Shown here: in pieces, positions 1-5,129 of the stretch
Numbering within the stretch: the first letter of the stretch is position 1
How the letters are laid out: each line of letters starts with the position of its first letter
Assembly (NCBI GenBank): GCA_031278755.1
Contig: JAITJV010000045.1
Span: 1-5,129, forward strand
Reading direction: 5' to 3'
DNA length: 5,129 nucleotides
Source: Treponema sp.
GTDB lineage: Bacteria; Spirochaetota; Spirochaetia; Treponematales; Breznakiellaceae
Position numbers and translations under genes: made by a program
Notes under the pieces: generated by a model
Databases searched by the model: none
Seen by the model: only the letters and a program-made list of their open reading frames with translations
What the model was told of the DNA's origin: nothing

Positions 1-364
1 AAGACGGGGCGCCGCGGTGTATGGACGCATATTCCGACGCGGTAAAAGCGCCCTTGTCGTCTATCGTCTTTCCTGTAACGCTGAACATGCGGCCCAGAAC
101 CGCTTCGCCTACGGGGACCTTTATGGGGCCGCCCGTATCCACCGCCTCGAGCCCGCGGGCAAGACCCTCCGTGGCAGACATCGCGACACAGCGCACGCGG
201 TTGTCTCCTATGTGCTGTAACACTTCCAGCACTACCGGGCGCGTTCCGCCGGCCTTTCCGGGAACAACTTCAACGGCGGAAAGAATTGCGGGAACTTCCC
301 CTTCCTTAAACCGCACGTCAACAACGGGACCTACTATCTGTGTAACAATTCCTGTATTCGCCAT
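1..364 (-). CDS. atpD: F1 ATP synthase subunit beta, N-terminal part (runs off window edge)
   Basis: This is the first 121 codons of the catalytic beta subunit, which with alpha forms the cytoplasmic alpha3-beta3 hexamer that makes ATP. The start ATG (362-364) has AAGGA 7 nt upstream. The protein opens MANTGIVTQIVGPVVDVRF, the usual beta opening, and the N-terminal beta-barrel (crown) domain covers about residues 2-80. Further matches are ARGLEAVDTGGPIKVPVGEAVLGR at about 69-92, written here only as RGL at 70-72 and PVGEAVLGR at 84-92, and IHRGAPS at 115-121, equivalent to IHRAAPS of E. coli beta. The P-loop and catalytic Glu lie beyond the edge, so they cannot be checked. One oddity is GKTID at residues 98-102, where the family usually has G-x-P-(I/V)-D. 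It follows atpG by 49 nt, the widest gap in the operon, which contains a hairpin. Identification is secure from sequence and gene order. Confidence 0.97.
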   Translation of the reverse strand, partial: MANTGIVTQIVGPVVDVRFKEGEVPAILSAVEVVPGKAGGTRPVVLEVLQHIGDNRVRCVAMSATEGLARGLEAVDTGGPIKVPVGEAVLGRMFSVTGKTIDDKGAFTASEYASIHRGAPS

Positions 365-371
365 CAATTAT

Positions 372-376
372 TCCTT
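372..376 (-). promoter_or_regulatory. Ribosome binding site of atpD
   Basis: AAGGA on the minus strand, 7 nt before the atpD ATG, with an A/T-rich spacer. It begins only one base after the 3' arm of the hairpin at 378-402, so ribosome access and hairpin folding could influence each other. This last point is inference. Confidence 0.75.
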
Positions 377-377
377 G

Positions 378-402
378 GTTGTAAAGATCCAGTCTTTACA
401 AC
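378..402 (-). promoter_or_regulatory. Perfect 10-bp hairpin in the atpG-atpD spacer
   Basis: In the transcript sense the arms are GTTGTAAAGA and TCTTTACAAC, separated by the 5-nt loop CTGGA. All 10 pairs match; the next pair outward does not. It occupies half of the 49-nt spacer and ends one base before the atpD Shine-Dalgarno. There is no U-run after it and the stem has only three G-C pairs, so it does not look like an intrinsic terminator. Possible roles are an mRNA processing or stabilising element, modulation of atpD translation, or a protein-binding palindrome. The structure is seen directly; the role is not known. Confidence 0.6.
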
Positions 403-413
403 ATTCATCCTGA

Positions 414-1301
414 TTAATTGTCAAGGGCCGCCGAGCCTCCGGCAATCTCCGACATTTCCTGGGTTATCCCCGCCTGACGGGACCTGTTGTAGTTCAGTTG
501 AAGGCTTGCAAGCATATCCTCCGCGCTTTTACTGGCCTCGTCCATTGCCGACATGCGCGCGCTCTGTTCGCTGGCATACGCTTCTATAAGCGAACCGTAG
601 ATGATTCCCCGTATATAAAGCGGCACAAGCGCATCAAACACATCTTTTTTTGAAGGAAGAAATTCAAAGTGAAGCTCTTCCCTCTTTAGTCCTCCGGCCT
701 TTTCCAGTTCGGACTGTATCGTCCCCGCGTCAAGGGGAAGAATCTGCCGTTCCGCGGGAAGCAGCTTGATCGTACTGTACATGTGGGTATACACAACATG
801 AACTTCATCAAACATCCCCCACAGGTATTGGGAAATAATATATTCAGCTATTTCCCTGGCGTTTTCCATTTCGGGCATACGCGACCGGAAAGAAAAATTT
901 TCAAGAATAAGATAAGGGGAATTGATAAAATACCGGTAGCCTATGGAACCTATAAGGATAAGAAGGGGGTTTTTTACCCGCGAGCACAGATCCCCCGCCT
1001 GCCTGCAGACGTTGGCGTTGTAGCCTCCCGCCAGCCCCTTGTCGCTGGTAACCGTTATGACGGCGGTATGATACGCGGAGCCGCGGCCGTGGCGGTTAAA
1101 AAAATCGCTGTCTACTTTTCCCGCCCCGGACAAAATATCGTACATGGATTTTTGAATGCGGGTAAAAAACGGCTCGGTGTCTTTCAGTATGCGGCGTCCT
1201 TTCCGCAGCTTGGCGGTAGAGATAAGATTCATGGCCCTGGTAACCTGCAACGTCTGGTCTATAGCCCTCATCCGTAAACGGACATCCCGTAAATTTGCCA
1301 T
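414..1301 (-). CDS. atpG: F1 ATP synthase subunit gamma (central stalk)
   Basis: A 295-residue protein, normal length for the family. Gamma is the rotating shaft that links the c ring to the alpha3-beta3 hexamer. The N-terminal helix (about 1-58) starts MANLRDVRLRMRAIDQTLQV and continues with TRAMNLISTAKLRKG; it pairs with the C-terminal helix (about 215-292) as a coiled coil. The Rossmann-like middle contains SDKGLAGGYN (86-95), the family's SDRGLCGGFN block. The C-terminal block holds EQSARMSAM (245-253), YNRSRQ (271-276) and ITQEMSEIAGGSAA (279-292), the gamma signature with Ser in place of the usual Ala after Gly. Where most gammas have Asn in the A-x-x-N-A motif, this one has Ser259. The ATG has AGGA 6 nt upstream and lies 29 nt after atpA. 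Function is certain from motifs and position. Confidence 0.98.
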   Translation of the reverse strand: MANLRDVRLRMRAIDQTLQVTRAMNLISTAKLRKGRRILKDTEPFFTRIQKSMYDILSGAGKVDSDFFNRHGRGSAYHTAVITVTSDKGLAGGYNANVCRQAGDLCSRVKNPLLILIGSIGYRYFINSPYLILENFSFRSRMPEMENAREIAEYIISQYLWGMFDEVHVVYTHMYSTIKLLPAERQILPLDAGTIQSELEKAGGLKREELHFEFLPSKKDVFDALVPLYIRGIIYGSLIEAYASEQSARMSAMDEASKSAEDMLASLQLNYNRSRQAGITQEMSEIAGGSAALDN

Positions 1302-1307
1302 TCCCGA

Positions 1308-1311
1308 TCCT
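1308..1311 (-). promoter_or_regulatory. Ribosome binding site of atpG
   Basis: AGGA on the minus strand, 6 nt before the atpG ATG, within the 29-nt atpA-atpG spacer. The spacer also holds two TAAGG copies further upstream that could add weak pairing to 16S rRNA. No hairpin or promoter is apparent there. Confidence 0.7.
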
Positions 1312-1330
1312 GCCTTAACCCCTTAGCAAA

Positions 1331-2833
1331 TTATTGCTTGAGCTGTTTGAAATTCTCTATGGCCGAAACCAGTTCCTGCTCGTTTTCCGATGAAAGAACC
1401 CCGGTCTTTGCAATACTTTCCATGAGACCCGCATCATGCGCTTCAAGGTATTCAAGAAAACCTTTGATAAAAGGGCCGATCTTGTTTACCGGAATATCCA
1501 TAAGGCAGCCGTTTATCGAAACAAAGAGGACTGCCGCCTCCTGCACCATTGTATAGGGGGAAAACTGCGGCTGCTTTAGAATTTCCATAAGCCGCTCCCC
1601 CTGGGCAAGCTTGTCCTGAGTCGCCTTGTCCAGATCGCTTCCGAACTGCGCAAAGGCCTTCATTTCCCGGTATTGCGCCAGATCCAGCCTGAGACGGCCC
1701 GACGCCTTCCGCATCGCCTTTGACTGGGCGGAGCCTCCGACGCGGCTGACGGAAAGCCCGACGTCGACGGCGGGCCTTATCCCTGAATTGAAAAGTTCCG
1801 AATCAAGAAAAACCTGTCCGTCGGTAATGGAAATTACATTGGTGGGTATGTAGGAAGAAATATCTCCCGCCTGCGTTTCAACAATGGGAAGCGCGGTGAT
1901 GGACCCTCCGCCTTTCTCGGGGGAAAGTTTGGCGGCCCGTTCAAGAAGTCTTGAGTGAAGATAAAACACATCGCCGGGAAACGCTTCCCGCCCCGGAGGA
2001 TGCCGCAAAAGGAGGCTTATCGTCCTGTAGGCTACGGCATGTTTGGAAAGATCGTCGTAAACAACAAGTACGTCTTTGCCCTGGCGCATAAAGTGTTCCG
2101 CCATTGCCGCGGCCGAATAAGGCGCAAGGTACTGGAGAGCCGCGGAATCCGAAGCTGTAGCGAGAACCACAAACGTGTAATCCAGCGCCCCCCCGCGTTC
2201 CAGGTTCCGCATGATGGCCGCCACCGATGACGACTTCTGTCCTATGGCGCAGTAGACGCAGTACACGCCCTTGCCTTTCTGGTTGATGATCGCGTCCACA
2301 GCCAGGGCCGTCTTGCCTGTCTGCCTGTCGCCTATGATAAGCTCCCGCTGTCCCCGGCCAATGGGAATCATGGAATCCACCGAAACGGCGCCCGTCTCAA
2401 GGGGCGTATTAACGCTTCCCCTTTCTATTACAGACGGCGCGGGAGATTCCACGGGAAGGTATTCCTCCGCCTTAACGGGGCCTTTTCCGTCCACCGGTTC
2501 GCCCAGCGGATTAACCACCCTGCCGAAAAGGGACTGCCCCGAAGGAACCGAAACTACCCTGCCGGTGCCCCGGACTTCGTCTCCGTCTTTCACAAGGGAT
2601 TCGCCCGAAAGAAGCACGCAGCCGACCCCGTCTTCAACAAGGTTGAGAACTATGCCCGCCGCTCCCGAAGTAAATTCCACAAGTTCGCCGTACACGGCTT
2701 TTTCAAGGCCGTATATGGTAGCCACGCCGTCGCCAACCTGAACGACAAAACCCGTCGAATCGGAGGCGGCCTTTCCTTCCCACTTTTCAATCTGTTCCTG
2801 CAGGACCCGTGAAAGATCCCCGAAATTTGCCAT
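1331..2833 (-). CDS. atpA: F1 ATP synthase subunit alpha
   Basis: A 500-residue protein, near the usual 500-515. Alpha alternates with beta in the F1 hexamer; it binds nucleotide at non-catalytic sites and supplies the arginine finger to the catalytic sites. The beta-barrel covers about 25-95, then the RecA-like core. Visible motifs are the Walker A GDRQTGKT (168-175), the AIGQK block (196-200), the Walker B strand VLVVYDD (255-261), [21 protein letters not shown] (279-299, [10 protein letters not shown] at 286-295), and the alpha/beta signature [10 protein letters not shown] (354-363) followed by the arginine finger Arg364. The C-terminal helical domain covers about 375-500. The short 17-residue insertion of E. 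coli alpha after LLERA is absent. The ATG overlaps the atpH stop by one base (TAATG) with GGAGG 5 nt upstream, so translation is likely coupled. All key residues are intact. Confidence 0.99.
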   Translation of the reverse strand: MANFGDLSRVLQEQIEKWEGKAASDSTGFVVQVGDGVATIYGLEKAVYGELVEFTSGAAGIVLNLVEDGVGCVLLSGESLVKDGDEVRGTGRVVSVPSGQSLFGRVVNPLGEPVDGKGPVKAEEYLPVESPAPSVIERGSVNTPLETGAVSVDSMIPIGRGQRELIIGDRQTGKTALAVDAIINQKGKGVYCVYCAIGQKSSSVAAIMRNLERGGALDYTFVVLATASDSAALQYLAPYSAAAMAEHFMRQGKDVLVVYDDLSKHAVAYRTISLLLRHPPGREAFPGDVFYLHSRLLERAAKLSPEKGGGSITALPIVETQAGDISSYIPTNVISITDGQVFLDSELFNSGIRPAVDVGLSVSRVGGSAQSKAMRKASGRLRLDLAQYREMKAFAQFGSDLDKATQDKLAQGERLMEILKQPQFSPYTMVQEAAVLFVSINGCLMDIPVNKIGPFIKGFLEYLEAHDAGLMESIAKTGVLSSENEQELVSAIENFKQLKQ

Positions 2834-3426
2834 TAAAGCCTCCCCCCGCCGCGCTCATCCCCGTTCCCGCGGGACAAACCGGACGACATACTGCGCAGGA
2901 ATCCTCGCAGGCTGGCGTCCACGCATACGCCGCCCGCGCGCAGACGGTATCCTCCCAGAAGTTCGGGAACCGGACGCAAATCAAAATGTACGTCTTTGGC
3001 CCCTGTTTTACCGCAGAGTATTTCTTTAAGCGATTTAATAAACCCGTCGCCGGCCGGATATGAAACCGGCGCGGCCGATTCCAGCACCGCCGTCAAAACA
3101 CCGTTCCGTTCATCCAGCATTTTTTCGATTTCCGCCGTTACGGAAACAATATGCTTAAGGACATTTTTTTCAACCAGGAGCAAAACAAGGCCCGCGGCGG
3201 CTTCCGCCCCCCTGCCGTGCTTCCGCGTTTTCAGCGCGGAACGGATCGCCTCCCCAAGCCGCTGCGCATGGGCATAACCTCCGAGGGCAAAGGGCGTTCC
3301 GCCGACAACCGGCTCCAGTACGCGCAGGACTTCGAGTCCTTCCGCGGCGTCGCCTGAAATATCCGCGCCGCCGCCTGAGTCAAGGACGGCAAGAAAAGCC
3401 TCCGCCCAGCGTTCGGGATTAAACAT
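2833..3426 (-). CDS. atpH: F1 ATP synthase subunit delta (peripheral stalk, OSCP family)
   Basis: A 197-residue protein, slightly longer than the usual 175-185. Delta sits on top of F1 and ties the b dimer to alpha. The N-terminal helical domain begins [15 protein letters not shown], matching the family's R-Y-A-x-A-L/F opening, but then carries a Gly/Ala-rich stretch (about 18-50) and is poorly conserved, which is normal for delta. The clearest evidence is the C-terminal block [18 protein letters not shown] (156-173), equivalent to the family G-G-x-x-x-R-x-G-x-x-x-x-D-x-S-L. After it comes a Gly/Arg-rich tail (184-197). The gene abuts atpF with no spacer (TAG then ATG); its GGAG lies 9 nt upstream, inside atpF. 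Its own 3' end carries the atpA ribosome site. Identification rests on this block plus position between atpF and atpA. Confidence 0.95.
   Translation of the reverse strand: MFNPERWAEAFLAVLDSGGGADISGDAAEGLEVLRVLEPVVGGTPFALGGYAHAQRLGEAIRSALKTRKHGRGAEAAAGLVLLLVEKNVLKHIVSVTAEIEKMLDERNGVLTAVLESAAPVSYPAGDGFIKSLKEILCGKTGAKDVHFDLRPVPELLGGYRLRAGGVCVDASLRGFLRSMSSGLSRGNGDERGGGRL
2839..2843 (-). promoter_or_regulatory. Ribosome binding site of atpA, inside the atpH 3' end
   Basis: GGAGG on the minus strand within the longer run GGGGGGAGG, 5 nt before the atpA ATG. It lies in the last codons of atpH and encodes part of delta's Gly/Arg tail. With the one-base stop/start overlap it suggests translational coupling or re-initiation. 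Confidence 0.85.
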
Positions 3427-3924
3427 CTAATTTTTCTCCGGGCCGCCGCCGGCTTCACGGAGAAGGAGGGCGGCAAAACGCATATTGTCTTCCCCGCTCA
3501 AATCACGCTGCACAAGGCGGCTCGAAGCGGCCACTACGAGAGCCGCGGCTTCGGCCCTGAACCGGACCATGGCCGCCAGCTCTTCCGCTTCAAGCTGCTT
3601 CTTGGCATTTGCAAGAAGGCGCTCCGATTGTTCCCTGCCTTCGGCGACTATCTTTTCCGCCTGCTGCTGCGCCGTCTCCCTCGCGGCGCGTATTATGGCG
3701 TCCGCTTCTCCCTCGGCGTTCTTCAGTTGATCCTCGTACTGCCCAAGCATGAGCTTTGCCTGATTCTTGTTCTTTTCAGCCTGGGATATGGCGTCTTCAA
3801 TTTTTTTTGTCCTCTCTTCCATGAACTTTGTTACCGGCCTGAAAAGCACGGCCCGCAGCACAAAAAAGAGAATCGCCATATTGACAATAGTAATAAGAAA
3901 AGTCGCCAGAGAAGGAACAAGCAT
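3427..3924 (-). CDS. atpF: Fo ATP synthase subunit b (peripheral stalk)
   Basis: A 165-residue protein, typical of bacterial b (about 155-175). It anchors the stator: one N-terminal membrane helix (about 4-27, rich in L, I, V, F) followed by LFRPVTKFMEERTKKIEDAI (27-46), which is the usual membrane-exit region, then a long charged Ala/Glu/Lys/Gln helix (about 35-135) forming the b-b coiled coil, and a C-terminal piece (about 130-165) that should meet delta. Start choice: the reading frame is open further upstream, but that part would overlap atpE and is not b-like; the ATG at 3922-3924 gives the standard N-terminus and lies 10 nt after the atpE stop. Its ribosome site is weak (CGGGG, 5 nt before the ATG), so coupling to atpE is likely. 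Only one b-type gene is present, implying a homodimer. Confidence 0.96.
   Translation of the reverse strand: MLVPSLATFLITIVNMAILFFVLRAVLFRPVTKFMEERTKKIEDAISQAEKNKNQAKLMLGQYEDQLKNAEGEADAIIRAARETAQQQAEKIVAEGREQSERLLANAKKQLEAEELAAMVRFRAEAAALVVAASSRLVQRDLSGEDNMRFAALLLREAGGGPEKN
3436..3439 (-). promoter_or_regulatory. Ribosome binding site of atpH, inside atpF
   Basis: GGAG on the minus strand, 9 nt before the atpH ATG, embedded in the last codons of atpF. Because the atpF stop TAG and the atpH ATG are directly adjacent, ribosomes ending atpF can pass straight to atpH. Confidence 0.7.
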
Positions 3925-3934
3925 AAAAACCCCG

Positions 3935-4162
3935 TTACGCTTTGGTGAAGATAAGAATGGCGACCACGAACCCGTATATGGCGGTTGCTTCCGCAAGCGC
4001 TATGCCGAGAAAGAACGCGGTCATAATCTTGCCCGACGCCTCCGGCTGCCGGGATATGGCTTCCGCAGTCCGCCCCGTGGCGATTCCTATGCCGATGCCG
4101 GCTCCGAGGCCGGCAAGTACCGCAATGCCTGCGCCAATCAAAAACACAAGACTCTTTTCCAT
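3935..4162 (-). CDS. atpE: Fo ATP synthase subunit c (rotor ring proteolipid)
   Basis: A 75-residue hairpin of two membrane helices, normal for the family, which assembles as a ring and carries ions across the membrane. Helix 1 (about 4-35) contains the tightly packed Gly repeat GLGAGIGIGIATG (18-30); the polar loop is RQPEA (38-42); helix 2 (about 47-72) contains the ion-binding carboxylate Glu58 in ALAEATAIYG. Compared with the Na+-binding Ilyobacter tartaricus c ring, the positions of Gln32 and Ser66 are Ile25 and Ala59 here, so H+ coupling is inferred. Start choice: an in-frame ATG lies 42 nt further up, inside atpB, but the ATG at 4160-4162 has a strong GAGGAG 7 nt upstream and gives the standard c N-terminus. 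It follows atpB by 19 nt. Confidence 0.98.
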   Translation of the reverse strand: MEKSLVFLIGAGIAVLAGLGAGIGIGIATGRTAEAISRQPEASGKIMTAFFLGIALAEATAIYGFVVAILIFTKA

Positions 4163-4169
4163 AATTAAA

Positions 4170-4175
4170 CTCCTC
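4170..4175 (-). promoter_or_regulatory. Strong ribosome binding site that fixes the atpE start
   Basis: GAGGAG on the minus strand, 7 nt before the atpE ATG, with an A/T-only spacer (TTTAATT). Together with near-ideal spacing it is among the best sites in the operon, consistent with the need for many c copies per complex. It decides the start in favour of the 75-residue protein over the longer upstream ATG. Confidence 0.85.
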
Positions 4176-4181
4176 TGTATT

Positions 4182-4931
4182 TCATTCCACCGCCTCTGCA
4201 ACAAACAAAGTGGTGAGAAAAGTAAAGATCACAGCCTGGATAAGCCCGTCAAAAAAATCAAAATAAACCGAAAGAAAAACCGGGACGACAAGGGGAACGG
4301 GCAGGGCGACTTCAATAAGCAGCATAATAACAAAACCGCCGAGGATATTGCCGAAAAGCCTTAAGCAGAGCGAAAGGGGCCGTATGATATATTCAAGCAG
4401 GTTAAAGGGAAGCATCATCGGCACAGGCCTGAAAAGATTGAGCGCCCATCCCTTAAACCCCCTGGCCCTGAGGCCTCCAATGAGCACAAGAAGAATGGAA
4501 AGCAGGGCAAGCGCCGCGGTAAAATTTATGTCCCGCGCCGGGGGCTTGATGACAAAGGGAGGCTCCAGGCCGAAGGCGGAAATGGACATGGGGGAAATCG
4601 CCGGAATGATATTGGCGATAAGGAGAAAAAGAAAAACCGTTCCTATGTAAGGGCCGTAAACCTTCGCCCTGCGCCCAAAATGATCTTTTGAAAAATTATT
4701 GAGGAATTCGATTCCCGCTTCCAGAAAGATCTGGGCCCCCCGGGGGATCTCCCTCATCCTGCGGGTAAGAACAAGCGAAGCGGCAATCAGAATAATCATC
4801 ACCGCCCAGGAAATAACCACCGTTTCATTTATATCGATTGATGAAATTTCATGTCCGAAAATCCGCAGGCCCGGCGGAAGCGGAATCGAAAAAATTACCC
4901 TAAATTCTTCAAGAGCTTTTTTAATTTCCAT
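4182..4931 (-). CDS. atpB: Fo ATP synthase subunit a (ion channel stator)
   Basis: A 249-residue integral membrane protein, in the usual range. Subunit a provides the two half-channels that load and unload ions on the c ring. Hydrophobic segments are seen at about 37-55, 94-113, 137-154, 163-185, 190-212 and 213-246. The essential stator arginine is Arg191 in LCLRLFGN (188-195), equivalent to E. coli Arg210. Gln232 in GLIQAVIF matches E. coli Gln252, and Asp225 falls where E. coli has His245 and many other species have Glu. The place of E. coli Glu219 (often His elsewhere) appears to be Phe200, which is unusual. The ATG at 4929-4931 is the only sensible start, but its AGGAGG lies 16 nt away, farther than normal. 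It is the first recognised gene of the operon in this window, with atpE 19 nt downstream. Confidence 0.97.
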   Translation of the reverse strand: MEIKKALEEFRVIFSIPLPPGLRIFGHEISSIDINETVVISWAVMIILIAASLVLTRRMREIPRGAQIFLEAGIEFLNNFSKDHFGRRAKVYGPYIGTVFLFLLIANIIPAISPMSISAFGLEPPFVIKPPARDINFTAALALLSILLVLIGGLRARGFKGWALNLFRPVPMMLPFNLLEYIIRPLSLCLRLFGNILGGFVIMLLIEVALPVPLVVPVFLSVYFDFFDGLIQAVIFTFLTTLFVAEAVE

Positions 4932-4947
4932 GGCGGAACAGCCGGCG

Positions 4948-4953
4948 CCTCCT
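4948..4953 (-). promoter_or_regulatory. Shine-Dalgarno of atpB overlapping the upstream stop codon
   Basis: TAGGAGG on the minus strand: the TAG stop of the preceding gene (4952-4954) runs into AGGAGG. The gap to the atpB ATG is 16 nt, long for bacteria, and no alternative in-frame start codon exists between them. A short GGCG/CGCC pairing (4946-4949 with 4932-4935) could shorten the effective distance; this is inference. Confidence 0.6.
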
Positions 4954-5129
4954 AATCATTTTTAAAGAAAAAATCATCCCGAAAATACTTCTTCAGCAAT
5001 TCTTCTGAAACAGCGTTATGGCTGCTCATGTGCGTGTAAGTCGCTTCAAGGAAACCTTTGGTCAGGTAAAAACAGCCTAAAAGAAAATATTCCGAAACCT
5101 CCGTGATAATCCCCATGGACTGGTACATC
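4952..5129 (-). CDS. Unrecognised protein upstream of atpB, C-terminal end (partial at window edge)
   Basis: An open frame reaching the window's high-coordinate edge and ending at TAG 4952-4954, 20 nt before atpB. Fifty-eight codons are visible from an ATG at 5126-5128, but whether that ATG is the start or an internal Met cannot be told; the next Met codon is at 5114-5116. The visible protein has a semi-hydrophobic, probably helical part (about 6-30, with GIITEVSEYFLLGCFYLTKG) interrupted by Glu and Lys, a Thr/Ser/His patch (about 30-38), then a charged amphipathic end EELLKKYFRDDFFFKND. It does not resemble another ATP synthase subunit that I recognise. The slot just ahead of atpB is where atpI (or atpZ) often sits, so a small accessory gene of the complex is possible, but the tail is not convincingly a membrane helix and I cannot assign it. 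Its reality is supported by the same strand, close spacing and stop/SD overlap. Confidence 0.6.
   Translation of the reverse strand, partial: MYQSMGIITEVSEYFLLGCFYLTKGFLEATYTHMSSHNAVSEELLKKYFRDDFFFKND

Noticed and set aside
378..402. Reading the hairpin as a Rho-independent terminator that ends transcription before atpD
   Set aside because: The stem is A/T-rich, there is no U-run after it, and atpD must be transcribed with the rest of the operon.
21..413. 130-codon open frame on the plus strand across atpD and the spacer
   Set aside because: Antisense to the conserved atpD start, low-complexity Ser/Thr/Pro-rich translation, no ribosome site supporting it.
783..1277. 164-codon open frame on the plus strand
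   Set aside because: It lies entirely antisense to atpG, has no recognisable protein features, and gamma is unmistakable on the other strand.
2271..2741. 156-codon open frame on the plus strand
   Set aside because: Fully antisense to the conserved core of atpA; its Ser/Thr/Pro-rich translation is typical of a shadow frame.
3925..3996. Longer subunit b with 24 extra N-terminal residues
   Set aside because: The extension overlaps the atpE coding region and is not membrane-like or b-like; the downstream ATG gives the standard N-terminus.
4163..4204. Longer subunit c with 14 extra N-terminal residues
   Set aside because: The upstream ATG lies inside atpB, and the strong GAGGAG site sits between it and the better ATG.
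3942..4364. 140-codon plus-strand frame opposite atpE and atpB
   Set aside because: Covers two conserved genes antisense; no domain is seen and the composition mirrors the opposite strand.
1..5129. An undescribed defence, mobile or biosynthetic system in the window
   Set aside because: Every complete gene is a standard F1Fo subunit in canonical order, with no repeats, integration marks or foreign cargo.

Overview
The window is one stretch of a single, tightly packed minus-strand operon encoding an F-type (F1Fo) ATP synthase. Reading in the direction of transcription, from high to low coordinates, the order is: tail of an unrecognised small gene (4952-5129), atpB (a), atpE (c), atpF (b), atpH (delta), atpA (alpha), atpG (gamma), and the first 121 codons of atpD (beta), which runs off the low-coordinate edge. 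This is the canonical bacterial order B-E-F-H-A-G-D. The remaining part of atpD, and atpC if it follows as usual, would lie outside the window.

All genes are intact, in frame and without frameshifts. Junctions are short: atpF/atpH abut with no spacer, atpH/atpA overlap by one base (TAATG), and the other gaps are 10 to 49 nt. No internal promoter, Rho-independent terminator, RNA gene, mobile element, repeat array or CRISPR is visible. The only sizeable non-coding element is a perfect 10-bp hairpin in the 49-nt atpG-atpD gap, just upstream of the atpD ribosome binding site. No stretch over 300 bases lacks a gene.

The products build one machine. Subunits a and c form the Fo ion channel and rotor ring, b and delta the peripheral stalk, gamma the central stalk, and alpha with beta the catalytic hexamer. 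The c subunit has the carboxylate (Glu58) but lacks the side chains that mark Na+-binding c rings, so proton coupling is the better inference. A single b gene suggests a b homodimer, as in most non-photosynthetic bacteria.

The sequence is clearly bacterial, of roughly balanced base composition, with good Shine-Dalgarno sites. The phylum cannot be fixed from this window. Subunits delta, b and a are rather divergent, and I have only a weak impression of an anaerobic or spirochaete-like lineage. I looked for an undescribed system and did not find one. The parts most worth a second look are the unrecognised gene ahead of atpB, the atpG-atpD hairpin, and a few unusual residues in a, beta and delta.
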